Below, piece by piece: positions 10,856-19,704 of a stretch of 64,000 nucleotides of DNA (positions within the stretch are counted from its first letter, which is position 1; every line of letters begins with the position of its first letter). A model generated the notes under the pieces. It was not told the origin of the DNA, searched no databases, and saw nothing but the letters and a program-made list of their open reading frames with translations. A program made the translations under genes and the position numbers. The stretch lies in contig CAVRTQ010000030.1 of assembly GCA_963724195.1 (NCBI GenBank), positions 18,342 to 82,341 of the forward strand. Direction: 5' to 3'. Source of the stretch: Solirubrobacter sp963724195 (GTDB lineage Bacteria > Actinomycetota > Thermoleophilia > Solirubrobacterales > Solirubrobacteraceae).

Positions 10856-12173
10856 ATGAAAACCCGAGATCGGTGGTCTGCACGACGCCTGCACCAGATG
10901 CGACGTACCAGGCGGCTGGTGTCGGTTGCGTTGCTGGCGTTGGTGGTGGGTGCGTGGGTTCGGGTGATGAGGTGCCGACGTTGACGTGGTACATCAATCC
11001 GGATAACGGTGGTCAGGCGCGTTTGGCGGAGAAGTGCGCGCCTGCGGGGGGCGCGTACAGGGTTGAGATTCAGACGTTGCCTAATGACGCTTCGCAGCAG
11101 CGTGAGCAGCTTGTGCGTCGTCTGACGGCTGAGGACAGCTCGATCGATTTGATGAGTTTGGATCCGCCGTTTGTGGCTGAGTTCGCGAACGCGGGTTTTT
11201 TGCGTGTGTTTGATAAGGCTGACGAGGAAGAGTTGACTAAGGGTGTCTTGGATGCTCCGTTGGAGACGGTGTATTGGGATGAGGAGTTGGTCGCGGCTCC
11301 GTTTTGGGCGAATACGCAGCTGTTGTGGTATCGCAAGGGCGCGGTGGAGGCGGCGGGGGTCGATCCGAGCTCGGCGCGGTTTACGTGGGAGGACATGATC
11401 AAGGCCGCTGAGGAGGAGGGCAAGGTGATCGGCGTGCAGGCCAACCGGTATGAGGGTTACATGGTGTGGATCAATGCCTTGGTCGATTCCGCGGGTGGTG
11501 AGATCATCACCAATGTCGATGAGGGTAAGAACGCCACGCCGGCGATCGCTTCTCCGGCGGGTGATGCGGCGGCGAAGGTGGTCGGTGATCTGGCGCGGTC
11601 TAAGGCGGCGCCGCCGGCGATGTCGACGGCTGGTGAGGAAGAGGCCCGTTCGGTGTTTCAGGGTGAGAAGGGCATGTTCATGGTCAATTGGCCGTACGTG
11701 TACGCGGCGGCTAAGGGCGACGCTGAGGGCGGCGCGATCGACGCCGGCGTTGTCGAGGATATCGGTTGGGCTCGGTTTCCGGCGATGATCGCCGGTGAAC
11801 CGAGCAAGCCGCCGTTGGGCGGGATCAATCTGGCGATCGGCGAGTACACCAAGTACCCGGCGCAGGCGCTTGAGTTGGTCAAGTGTCTCACGTCGTTGGA
11901 ATCGAACGTGCAGTACATGGTCGATTCGGGCAATCCGGCAGCGAAGGCTGCGGCGTTTGATGACCCGGCGGTGCGTGAGGCGTTCCCGATGGCGGATCTG
12001 ATCCGTGAGTCGATCAATGATGCCGGTCCGCGCCCGGTGACGCCGTATTACAACGACGTTTCGACCTCGGTGCAGCTGACTGGCATCCCGCTGATGATGT
12101 GCACGCGCCGCAGACCCCGAAGGAGACCGCGAGCTTTATGACTGACGTGCTCAACGGCGACCGGCTTCTCTGA
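10856..12173 (+). CDS. Sugar ABC transporter substrate-binding lipoprotein (frameshifted at both ends)
   Basis: The start ATG follows GGGAGGG and gives MKTRDRWSARRLHQMRR, then a hydrophobic helix LVSVALLALVVGA. A one-base deletion near 10955 shifts the frame. Restoring it yields a lipobox (LVVGA-C-GSGD) and then the mature domain PTLTWYINPDNGGQARLAEKC. The body has family 1 extracellular solute-binding features (DASQQREQLVRRL, SIDLMSLDPPFVAEFANAGFL, PFWANTQLLWYRKG). A second break near 12110 precedes HAPQTPKETASFMTDVLNG and the TGA. It binds a sugar, probably a disaccharide, outside the membrane. Codon use has many T/A-ending codons, unlike the rest of the window. Confidence 0.85.
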
Positions 12174-12202
12174 GCGGCCAGCGACGAGACCTGGAGGGAC
12201 TG

Positions 12203-13136
12203 ATGGCCGTCAACGAGACCCAGACCGCGCCGCTGCAGGCCTCGCCCGGCGGCAAACCGGTGATCTCTGACCGGTTCCGGCGTGAACGGCGCTGGGGTTG
12301 ATGCTGTCGGGGCCGGCGTTTGTGGTGATGGTGCTGGTCACTGCGTATCGCTGTTGTACGCGGTGGTCTGTCGTTGTATAACTACCGGTTGACGGACCGG
12401 CGGCAGGGAGTTCGTCGGTTTGAGTAACTACGTGACCGTGTTGACGGACCGGTGTGGTGGACGGATTTCAGTACGACGCTGATGATCACGGTGGTCAGCG
12501 TGTCGGTGGAGTTGGTGCTGGGGTTCGGGTTCGCGTTTGTGATGTATCGGATCTTGCACGGCCGTGGGCTGGTCCGGACGGGCATTTTGGTGCCGTACGG
12601 GATCATCACGGTGGTCTCGGCGTACATCTGGCGTTACGCGTTCAGCTGGACTCCGGGTTTATCAACCAGTGGTTCGGGCTCGGTGACTTAACTGGTTCGG
12701 TGCAACGGTGGTCGGCGATGTTCGTGATCATCTGGTCTGAGATCTGGAAGACCACGCCGTTTATCTCGTTGCTGTTGCTCGCGGGCTTGGTGCAGGTGCC
12801 GTGGAGTTTGCAGGAGGCGGCGTCGGTGGATGGCGCGTCGGCGCGCCAGCGGCTCGCGCGGGTCACGTTGCCGAACATGAAGGCCGCGATCATGGTCGCG
12901 TTGTTGTTCAGGACCTTGGACGCCTGGCGGATCTTGATAACCCGTTCATCATGACCAACGGCGCTAACCAGACCGAGACGCTGTCGTTTTTGGCCTACCG
13001 GCAGAACGTCACGTTGCTGAACTTGGGTACCGGATCGGCGATCTCGGTGCTGTTGTTTATCACTGTGGTGATCATCGCGTTCGTGTTCGTGAAGGGGTTT
13101 AAGACTGACTTGTCGCAGGTCAGGGGTGGTACGTGA
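12203..13136 (+). pseudogene. Sugar ABC transporter permease, MalF/UgpA type (multiple frameshifts)
   Basis: The start ATG follows GGAGGG. Joining frames gives a protein of about 310 residues with six hydrophobic segments. Examples are LMLSGPAFVVMVLVTAY, LMITVVSVSVELVLGFGFAF and AISVLLFITVVIIAFVF. The EAA loop reads EAASVDGASARQRLARVTLPN. Frame changes occur near 12295, 12345-12380, 12410-12450, 12645, 12690 and 12940, so at least six indels are needed. Homology continues across every break, which argues against natural decay. With the next gene it would form the membrane channel. The stop overlaps the next start (TGATG). Confidence 0.8.
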
Positions 13137-13966
13137 TGGGCGGATCAAAGACCAGCCGCTGGTGGACGGTGTGGGGTGCTCTGATCTTGGTGTGGGCGGC
13201 GTTCCCGCTGCTGTGGATGCTGTCGCTGTCATTAAGGATCTCAACACCTTCCGCTCGTCCACTCCGTCGTTTTTCCCGGACGAGTGGGTGTGGACGAACT
13301 ACGACACCGTGTTCAGCGACTCGCTGTTTACCAGCGCGCTGGTGAACTCGATGGGGATCGTGCTGATCGACACCGGCCTGTCGGTGATCGTGGCCATGTT
13401 CGCCGCCTACGCGATCGCCCGACTGGAGTTCCCGGGCAAGAAGATCCTGCTGAGCACCGCGCTGGCGATCGCGATGTTCCCGCAGGCTGCGCTGGTCGGG
13501 CTGCTGTTTAATCTGTGGCGCAACCTGGGCATCTACGACACCTGGATCGGGCTGATCATCCCGTATCTGACCTTCGCGTTGCCGCTGTCGATCTGGACGA
13601 TGTCGGCGTTCTTTCGCCAGATCCCCTGGTCGATGGAGCAGGCCGCGCAGGTCGACGGCGCCACCGCCTGGCAGGCGTTTCGCAAGGTGATCGTGCCGCT
13701 GGCGGCGCCGGGCGTGTTCACCACCGCGATCCTGACCTTCTTCTTTTGCTGGAACGAGTTTTTGCTCGCGATCTCGCTGACGTCGACCGACCGGGCGCGC
13801 ACGGTACCGCGGCCTGTCGTTTTTCACGGGCGCCTCGCAGTTTCAGTCGCCGATCACCGCCATCATGGCCGCATCGGTGGTCGTCACCATCCCCATCGTG
13901 ATCATCATCTTGATCTTCCAGCGCCGGATCGTCGCCGGACTCACCTCCGGCGCCGTCAAAGGCTGA
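13136..13966 (+). pseudogene. Sugar ABC transporter permease, MalG/UgpE type (frameshifted)
   Basis: This gene is translationally coupled to the upstream permease. The N-terminus is MGGSKTSRWWTVWGALILVW. After a break near 13230 the core continues KDLNTFRSSTPSFFPDEWVW. The EAA motif EQAAQVDGATAWQAFRKVIVP is intact. A second break near 13805 precedes SFFTGASQFQSPITAIMAA and the last helix. This is the second channel subunit of a carbohydrate uptake transporter (CUT1 type). The frame runs on past the true stop into the ATPase gene because stops are rare at this GC content. Confidence 0.85.
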
Positions 13967-14010
13967 CCCAGCCCGAATTCGGCGCCCCGCGAAAGGAACG
14001 GATCCAGACC

Positions 14011-15177
14011 ATGGCTTCGATCAGCATGAAGAACATCGTCAAGCAGTACGGCGATGGGTTTGCCGCGGTCAACGACGTCAGCCTGGAAGTGGCCGACGGC
14101 GAGTTCGTCATCCTCGTCGGCCCGTCCGGATGCGGGAAATCCACGCTGTTGCGGATGATCGTCGGCCTGGAAGACATCACCTCCGGCGAGATGCTCATCG
14201 GCGGGGTCCGCGTAAACGAGAAAGCACCTCGGGACCGCAACCTGGCGATGGTCTTTCAAGACTATGCGCTGTACCCGCATCTGAGCGTGTTCGAGAACAT
14301 CGCGTTCCCGCTGCGGCTCAAGGACACCCCGGAGGCCGAGGTCAAAGAGCTGGTCGGTCAGACCGCCGAGGTCCTGGAATTGACCGAGCATCTGGACCGC
14401 AAGCCCGCCAACCTCTCCGGCGGGCAACGCCAACGCGTCGCGATGGGCCGCGCCATCATCCGCCAAGCGGACGCGTTCTTGTTCGATGAACCGCTGTCGA
14501 ACCTGGACGCCAAGCTCCGCGGCCAGATGCGCACCGAGATCTCCCGGCTCCAACGCCGCCTGGGCATCACCACCGTCTACGTCACCCACGACCAGACCGA
14601 AGCGATGACGCTCGGCGACCGGATCGCGGTCCTGCGCGGCGGCCTGATGCAACAGATCGGAACCCCGCATGACCTCTACGACAAACCGGCGAACATGTTC
14701 GTGGCCGGGTTCATCGGCTCCCCACCGATGAACTTCATCCCCGGTGCCGCCGGCCAAGACACCATCGAGACCCCGTTCGGCGAGGTCGCACTCACCGCCG
14801 ACCGCCTCCAAGGCGTCGCCGGCCGCGGACTGGTCATCCTCGGCATCCGCCCCCAGCACTTCGAAGACCTCGCCCTCGTCGACGCCGCAGACCGCGGCCG
14901 CGGGCAAACGCTCACCGCCACCGTGGACGTCACCGAATGGCTCGGGGACGAGCTCTACGCCTACATTCCCTACGACGCACCCGAAGACGTCTCCAAAAAG
15001 CTCAAAGACCTCCAACGCGAACTCGACAGCGAACAACTCCGCACGCAACTGGTGGTATCCCTGCACGCCGACAGCAAAGTCCGCGACGGCACCGAAACCG
15101 AACTCTGGTTCGACCCCGAACAAGTACACCTCTTCGACCCAGCCACAGGAGAGAACCTGACCCGCTACCCCGACTAG
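14011..15177 (+). CDS. ABC transporter ATP-binding protein, UgpC/SugC/MsmK type
   Basis: This 388-residue ATPase is intact. It has Walker A GPSGCGKST (about residues 38-46), Q-loop VFQDYALYPH, signature LSGGQRQR, Walker B AFLFDEP and switch VTHDQTEAMT. The C-terminal regulatory OB-type domain starts near residue 240 (FIGSPPMNFIPG, GIRPQHFEDL). It energises the importer encoded just upstream, and one such ATPase often serves several CUT1 systems. The ATG lies 44 bases after the permease stop, with AAAGGAACG upstream. Substrate candidates are trehalose, maltose or similar oligosaccharides. Confidence 0.93.
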   Translation: MASISMKNIVKQYGDGFAAVNDVSLEVADGEFVILVGPSGCGKSTLLRMIVGLEDITSGEMLIGGVRVNEKAPRDRNLAMVFQDYALYPHLSVFENIAFPLRLKDTPEAEVKELVGQTAEVLELTEHLDRKPANLSGGQRQRVAMGRAIIRQADAFLFDEPLSNLDAKLRGQMRTEISRLQRRLGITTVYVTHDQTEAMTLGDRIAVLRGGLMQQIGTPHDLYDKPANMFVAGFIGSPPMNFIPGAAGQDTIETPFGEVALTADRLQGVAGRGLVILGIRPQHFEDLALVDAADRGRGQTLTATVDVTEWLGDELYAYIPYDAPEDVSKKLKDLQRELDSEQLRTQLVVSLHADSKVRDGTETELWFDPEQVHLFDPATGENLTRYPD

Positions 15178-15261
15178 CACGCACAACTTCGGTCACCGGT
15201 GGAGCCTTCCATCACGGGTGGTTGACGGGTCGCGCATGAAGGTGCGGTAGCGTCAGGGCGC

Positions 15262-16986
15262 ATGGCCGTTCCCCGCCTTCGCGTCTCATCGGCCGAGCCC
15301 AGCGGAACGCTGCGCCAGGCATCCGACGAGGTCGAGCTCTACCACCGCACGTACACGACCCTGCTGCGGTCGTCGGGGGAGACGCTCCTGCGCGTGCTGG
15401 AGCCGTCGCACGCCGCGATGAACTCGAGCCTGCACCCGCTGGCGTGGGACATGGAGCAGCCGGACCTGGGCGCGTTCCTGTACTCGCTGCGGCGCCTGCC
15501 GTCCACGATCTGGCGGGCGAACGTGATCGTCGTCGGCCAGGAGTCGGAGGCGTTCGCGCGCGCCGGCTACGGCCGGATCCAGGACTGGGAGCCGCTGGAG
15601 GCGCCCGCCCGCCGGCGCCGCTGGTTCGACGACGGGCAGGGCACGCTGGCCGTGCTGCTCGCCTCCACGTCGGACCTCGACGACGCGATCCCGTCGCTCG
15701 TCGCGTACCAGCTCGAGTGGAACAAGCTGCACGCGCTGCTGCGCGCGGTCGAGCCGACCGAGGACCCGACGCCCGCCGACGTCGCCGCCGCGTGCGGCGG
15801 CTCGGAAGCGGACTGGTCCCGCGTCGAGGAGTCCTGGCCCGAAGGCCTCGCGGCGTTCGTCGACGAGGTGCGCACGCGCAAGCTGCACCTGCGCATCCGG
15901 ATGCTCGGCGGCTCGCAGTCCGGCTACGCGCGGATCACGCGCCGCTGGTGGGCGCCGGTCCGCGCGAAGCTGACCGACCAGGCGCTGTCGGACAAGCCGA
16001 TGTACTTCGTCTCCTCCAACACGCACTCGCTCGTGAACCTCGTGTCCACGGGCGCGGGCGCCAGCGAGGAGGAGATCGTCGACTGGGTGGAGGCCAACGG
16101 CCCCGACTACCTGCTCGAGGAGCTCGAGCGCTTCCGGACCAGCCGCAAGACGGGCTCGTGGGAGAACTTCCTCTACTACGGCGCGCGGCTCTACTACGAG
16201 AGCCAGCCCGATGACGGCCCGGCGTGGGACAAACGCCGCAAGGCGGAGCGCGAGCTCGGCATCACGCACATCTCCTCACGCACCGGGTTGCGCGTGTCGG
16301 CGCAGGTGATCGACCTGGCTTCGCTGGATCCCGCGGGGCTGGACTCGCGGCTCGGCCCGATCGACCCCGAGAAGCTCGCGCGCACCAACGGTGTGGTCGT
16401 GAACATCGAGTATCCGCTCGGGCTCGCCGCCTACAACATCCTGCGCGAGATCACGACGGCGCACGACACGCTCCGCGGCGTCTACGTCCTGGGCAAGGCC
16501 GCGACGCTCAACGCGGACGTCGGCGACGTGCTCATCTCCGGCGTGATCCACGACGAGCACTCCGGCTCCACCTACTGGCTCGACAACGCGTTCTCGTTCG
16601 ACGACATCGCGCCGTACCTGGTGTTCGGCTCCGGGCTCGACAACCAGCGCGCGGTCACGGTCAAGTCCACGTTCCTGCAGAACCGCAACTACCTCGACTT
16701 CTACTACCGCGAGGCGTACACCGTGGTGGAGATGGAGGCCGGGCCGTTCTGCAACGCGGTCTACGAGATCGCGGACGCCGACCGCTACCCGACCGGCGAG
16801 GCCGTCAACTTCTCCAAGCTCCCGATCGACTTCGGGATCATCCACTACGCCTCTGACACGCCGTACTCGCAGGCGCGCACGCTCGGCGCCCGCGGGCTGT
16901 CGTACTACGGGCTGGATTCCACGTACGCGTCCTCGGTCGCGATCATGCGCCGGATCCTCTCGCTGGAGGGGCTGTACGACGGCTGA
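15262..16986 (+). CDS. DUF6909 family protein, nucleoside-phosphorylase-like C-terminal region
   Basis: This is a 574-residue soluble protein without a signal peptide or membrane segments. I recognise it as a DUF6909-type protein from its length and motifs. The C-terminal half carries patterns typical of the purine/uridine phosphorylase fold. These are IEYPLGLAAYNILREI, GVYVLGKAATLN, a GDVLISGVIHDEHSGS strand-loop, and TVVEMEAGPFCNAVYE, which resembles the ribose-binding 'VEMEA' motif. The N-terminal half (FLYSLRRLPSTIWRANVIVV) is unrecognised. I infer a nucleoside- or nucleotide-linked function, unproven. It stands alone, 84 bases after the ABC importer. Confidence 0.7.
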   Translation: MAVPRLRVSSAEPSGTLRQASDEVELYHRTYTTLLRSSGETLLRVLEPSHAAMNSSLHPLAWDMEQPDLGAFLYSLRRLPSTIWRANVIVVGQESEAFARAGYGRIQDWEPLEAPARRRRWFDDGQGTLAVLLASTSDLDDAIPSLVAYQLEWNKLHALLRAVEPTEDPTPADVAAACGGSEADWSRVEESWPEGLAAFVDEVRTRKLHLRIRMLGGSQSGYARITRRWWAPVRAKLTDQALSDKPMYFVSSNTHSLVNLVSTGAGASEEEIVDWVEANGPDYLLEELERFRTSRKTGSWENFLYYGARLYYESQPDDGPAWDKRRKAERELGITHISSRTGLRVSAQVIDLASLDPAGLDSRLGPIDPEKLARTNGVVVNIEYPLGLAAYNILREITTAHDTLRGVYVLGKAATLNADVGDVLISGVIHDEHSGSTYWLDNAFSFDDIAPYLVFGSGLDNQRAVTVKSTFLQNRNYLDFYYREAYTVVEMEAGPFCNAVYEIADADRYPTGEAVNFSKLPIDFGIIHYASDTPYSQARTLGARGLSYYGLDSTYASSVAIMRRILSLEGLYDG

Positions 16987-16991
16987 GGGGG

Positions 16992-17561
16992 TTGCTCGAC
17001 GCTCCGGACCCGGAGATCGAGCGCCTCTACACGTGTGAGCTCGGGCTGGAACGCGTGCCCGAGTGGTACGGCTCGCTGACCGCGCTGCGCACGCTCGACC
17101 TCGGGCACAACGCGCTCGTCGCGGTGCCGGATCTGTCCGCGCTGACGCGGCTGGAGATCCTCTACCTGCACGACAACGCGCTGGTCGAGCTCCCCGCGCT
17201 GCCGCCGTCGCTGACCTACCTGAACGTGGGCGAGAACCCGCTCGCCGGGTTGCCCGCGCTGGCGTTGCCGAACCTGATCGAGCTGCGGGTGCTGGACGCC
17301 GGGCTCACGGCCGTCCCGGAGCTGCGGCTCCCGAAGCTGCGCGAGCTGCACCTGCGCACGAACGCGCTGACCGCGGTGCCGGAGACGGTGCGCTCGATGC
17401 CTGAGCTGCGCCTGCTGGACCTGCGCGCGAACCGGCTCACGCGCGTTCCCGACTGGATCGTCGAGCTGCCTCGGCTGGAGAAGCTGGACCTGCGCTGGAA
17501 CGAGGTGTACGACCCGCCCGGTGAGCTTCTGGCCCGCGGGTGCGTGGTCCTCACCGAATAG
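16992..17561 (+). CDS. Leucine-rich repeat protein
   Basis: This 189-residue protein is built of about six bacterial LRR units of 21-23 residues. Examples are LRTLDLGHNALVAVPDLSAL, LEILYLHDNALVELPALPPS and LRLLDLRANRLTRVPDWIVE. The short N-terminal cap (LDAPDPEIERLYTCELGLE) and the lack of a signal peptide suggest a cytoplasmic protein-interaction module. I take the TTG after GAGGGGG as start, since no ATG precedes the repeats; the spacing is short and the start is uncertain. It begins 6 bases after the DUF6909 stop, so the two are probably co-transcribed. Confidence 0.85.
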   Translation: MLDAPDPEIERLYTCELGLERVPEWYGSLTALRTLDLGHNALVAVPDLSALTRLEILYLHDNALVELPALPPSLTYLNVGENPLAGLPALALPNLIELRVLDAGLTAVPELRLPKLRELHLRTNALTAVPETVRSMPELRLLDLRANRLTRVPDWIVELPRLEKLDLRWNEVYDPPGELLARGCVVLTE

Positions 17562-17570
17562 GCTCGCCGC

Positions 17571-17864
17571 ATGGAACAGTGGATCTACTTCATCCATGCG
17601 CCGCGGGAGCGCTTTGCCGAGACGATGACCGACGAAGAGCAGGCCGTGTGGGGCGAGCACGTGCAGCTGCTGACGAAGCGGCTGGCCGAGGGATCGCTGA
17701 TCCTCGCGGGCCCGACGCTCGGCCCGATGAACACGGGCATCTGCGTGTTCGAGGCGCCGGACGAGGAAGCCGCGCTCGCCTACATGAACGAGGACCCGAC
17801 GATCTCCTCCGGGATCGCGCGCGGCGAGCTGCGCGGGTTCAGCGCGGCGTTCCTCAGGGCGTGA
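17571..17864 (+). CDS. YCII-related domain protein
   Basis: This 97-residue protein is a single YCII-type ferredoxin-like domain. It reads MEQWIYFIHAPRERFAETMT, WGEHVQLLTKRLAEGSLILA, GPTLGPMNTGICVFEAPDEE and ends in a GFSAAFLRA strand. Family members are small, often dimeric, and include muconolactone-isomerase-like folds. The precise reaction here is unknown. It follows the LRR gene by 9 bases, so the DUF6909, LRR and YCII genes likely form one transcript. Confidence 0.85.
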   Translation: MEQWIYFIHAPRERFAETMTDEEQAVWGEHVQLLTKRLAEGSLILAGPTLGPMNTGICVFEAPDEEAALAYMNEDPTISSGIARGELRGFSAAFLRA

Positions 17865-17928
17865 CGATGACGCGCTGCGGGGCGTCGCCGCGCGCGTACA
17901 CGCTCACGTCCTCACCGGCGTAACAAAC

Positions 17929-18589
17929 TTAGAAATCTGTGCTGCCCCAGGTTCGTCGGCTCAGCGTGTCCTTCACGCGCTGGATGTACTCGTCCGCCGG
18001 CGGCGTATGCCAGCGGCCCGCGAACCAGGCACCCAGGCTGCCTTCCAGGTCGCCGGCCTTGTAGTCCTGGCCCTGCTCGACGTCGTTGAGCCACGGCATC
18101 TTGCCGTCGAAGTACGCGCGGATGATCGCGCCGTAGTAGTCGGCGTTGAAGGCGGTTGATCGCTTGGCGTACGTGGGACAGCAGTGGAAAGGCGTGCGGA
18201 GTTGATAGAGCCCGAAGGAGTCGCCGTTGTCGCCGACGGTCGACATCCGCCACCACGACTCGACCACGGCGACCGCGCGCATCGTGTCGACGTCGATGCC
18301 GTGCTTGTACGCCGCCCACTGGATGATCTCGTCGGTCGTGCCCTTGAACTTGCCGGTGACCCGGGACTTGTAGGGCATGTCCGACTTGCGCCGGAACGTC
18401 TTGAGTTGGTTGGAGGTGAGGACGCGGCGGTTCTCGTCGGCGTTCTCGCGGCGGGGTTCCCAGGTCGAGCGCTTGACTTTCGCCGCGGCTGCCTTGTCGG
18501 TGAGCGGTTTCGCGCCGACGGGTTTGCGTGGCCGCGTGGGCAGGGCCGGCGAAGAGGAGTACGACGAGTAGCGCGAGGGTCGGGCGCAT
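17929..18589 (-). CDS. Secreted lytic-transglycosylase/lysozyme-like protein (frameshifted after signal peptide)
   Basis: The ATG gives MRPTLALLVVLLFAGPAHAA, a clear Sec signal peptide with an AHA cleavage site. One extra base near 18530 shifts the frame, after which KPVGAKPLTDKAAAAKVKRS leads into the mature protein. The catalytic region contains GIDVDTMRAVAVVESWWRMS (probable catalytic Glu) and GDNGDSFGLYQLR, the SLT-type 'GxxQ' signature. It also has FNADYYGAIIRAYFDGKMPW. Such proteins cleave peptidoglycan glycan strands in the cell wall. The total is about 220 residues. A large inverted repeat lies upstream. Confidence 0.82.
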
Positions 18590-18673
18590 TCTCCGACAAC
18601 GGGTACCCGCGATCGGCGAACGGCGGGCATCGAGGACGTGGGTCCCTTCGCGCGGCAAACGATCATCGCCCTT

Positions 18674-18730
18674 GCCACACGAGCGTTCACTAACTCCCGT
18701 ATATCGGTACTTAGTGAACGCTCGCGTGGC
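18674..18730. repeat. 20-bp inverted repeat GCCACRCGAGCGTTCACTAA, 17-base loop
   Basis: The arms at 18674-18693 and 18711-18730 match at 19 of 20 positions. Outside them, GATCAT (18661) and ATGATC (18735) extend the symmetry. The loop contains CCGTATATCGG. The right-arm end GAACGCTCGCGTGGC occurs again, identical over 15 bases, near 51.76 kb, again as the arm of an inverted repeat. It lies between divergent genes, so it may be an operator, or a small mobile or palindromic element. Confidence 0.75.
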
Positions 18731-18781
18731 ACCCATGATCGCGGGCGTGCTCGCCGCAACCGCAACGGGTACAATCAGGCG

Positions 18782-18940
18782 ATGCGGAGATCACTCGGCG
18801 AACAACGACGGCGCGTCGCGCTCATCACACTGCCGCTCGCCGCCGTCTTCACCGTCACCACCGCGTCCCAGGGCCTGTGGATCCTCGCCGATCCCCGGCT
18901 TGCTGTTCTTCGCCTTCCAGCTCGTCACGTTCATTCGTGA
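18782..18940 (+). CDS. Possible small membrane protein (frameshifted)
   Basis: The ATG gives MRRSLGEQRRRVALITLPLA and a hydrophobic run AAVFTVTTASQGLWIL. After LADP the frame seems to shift by one base near 18895, since the alternative frame reads GLLFFAFQLVTFIRES, a plausible second membrane helix. As written, the frame ends in a short non-hydrophobic tail. No family is recognised. It may be a genuine two-helix protein or a chance frame. Confidence 0.35.
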   Translation: MRRSLGEQRRRVALITLPLAAVFTVTTASQGLWILADPRLAVLRLPARHVHS

Positions 18941-19254
18941 GAGCCGGCGCCGGCCTCGGCCAGCGCCTTCACCGCCGCCAGCCGAGCGTCCCACTCCGCC
19001 GCGAGCCGTGACATCCACGCCGCCGTCGCCTGGAGGGGCGCGGGCTGGACGACGTACCTCACCTCGCGACCGTGCCGCTGCGCGGCGACAAGACCGGCAC
19101 GGTCGAGGACGGCCAGATGCTTGATCACCGCCGGGCGGCTGACCGGTAGCTCGGCGGCGAGCGTGGTCGCGGTGCCGTGGCCGTGGGTCGCGAGGAGGTC
19201 GAGGATGGTGCGCCGGGTGGGGTCGGCGAGCGCGGTGAAGACGTCTTCGGTCAC
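18931..19254 (-). CDS. ArsR family winged-helix transcriptional regulator
   Basis: This 107-residue regulator begins VTEDVFTALADPTRRTILDL, the classic ArsR/SmtB opening. The helix-turn-helix reads GTATTLAAELPVSRPAVIKHLAVL and the wing GLVAAQRHGREVRYVV. There are no metal-binding Cys clusters, so it belongs to the group paired with SRPBCC proteins. Its GTG start overlaps the TGA of the SRPBCC gene (GTGA). It lies second in the operon, unlike the usual regulator-first order. Two inverted repeats in front of the operon are its likely binding sites. Confidence 0.92.
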   Translation of the reverse strand: MTEDVFTALADPTRRTILDLLATHGHGTATTLAAELPVSRPAVIKHLAVLDRAGLVAAQRHGREVRYVVQPAPLQATAAWMSRLAAEWDARLAAVKALAEAGAGSHE

Positions 19255-19670
19255 ACGGTGACGGTCTGCGCGTAGCGCTCCAGGTCGCCGAGCTCGTGCT
19301 TCCAGCCGCCGACGTTGCCGTCGCGCAGCTCGCTCTGGCGCTCCGCGGCGGTGCGCAGGTCGCCCCAGCCGCTCTCGACGACCTTCAGGCGGGTGCCGGA
19401 GCCCTCCGGTTCGAAGGTGAACTCGACGAGCGTGTCGCCGATGCCGGGGTCGTTCGCGTCCCAGCGGTAGGCGAAGACGTTCGGCGGCTCCTCGCGGACG
19501 ATCCGCAGCTCCGCCTCGCCGTGCTCCTTCCAGGCCATGGTGATGGTGTCGCCCGTGCGGGAGGCTCCCGCGTCGCCGAACCACTGGCCCAGGTGCTCGG
19601 GCTCGGTGACGATGGTCCAGACGCGCTCGACCGGCGCGTCGATGTAGATGGTGCGCTCGATGTTGTCCAT
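19251..19670 (-). CDS. SRPBCC (AHSA1/Aha1-type) domain protein
   Basis: This is a 139-residue START/Bet v1-like domain. It opens MDNIERTIYIDAPVERVWTI, followed by LGQWFGDAGASRTGDTITMA, the DTLVEFTFEPEGSGTRLKVV strand and a C-terminal helix GWKHELGDLERYAQ. These helix-grip proteins bind small hydrophobic ligands, and the subgroup encoded next to ArsR regulators is common in actinobacteria. It is first in a two-gene operon with the ArsR gene, translationally coupled to it, and preceded by two GTAAC-type palindromes. Confidence 0.9.
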   Translation of the reverse strand: MDNIERTIYIDAPVERVWTIVTEPEHLGQWFGDAGASRTGDTITMAWKEHGEAELRIVREEPPNVFAYRWDANDPGIGDTLVEFTFEPEGSGTRLKVVESGWGDLRTAAERQSELRDGNVGGWKHELGDLERYAQTVTV

Positions 19671-19686
19671 GTAACCCGCAGGTTAC
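19671..19686. promoter_or_regulatory. Palindrome GTAACC-CGCA-GGTTAC, likely ArsR operator 1
   Basis: This perfect 6+4+6 inverted repeat begins directly upstream of the SRPBCC start codon. Together with the similar site 18 bases further upstream it is well placed for autoregulation by the ArsR protein encoded in the operon. Confidence 0.65.
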
Positions 19687-19688
19687 TC

Positions 19689-19704
19689 GTAACTCAAAGG
19701 TTAC
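19689..19704. promoter_or_regulatory. Palindrome GTAACTCAAAGGTTAC, likely ArsR operator 2
   Basis: This is a second copy of the operator with 5-bp arms, offset by 18 bases (under two helical turns). It overlaps the 3' end of the metallophosphoesterase gene. Confidence 0.6.

Noticed and set aside
13126..15177. Apparent permease-ATPase fusion in one frame
   Set aside because: The segment between the permease core and the ATPase start is out-of-frame translation of the permease's last helices. The real ATPase ATG with its own upstream Shine-Dalgarno-like sequence is at 14011.
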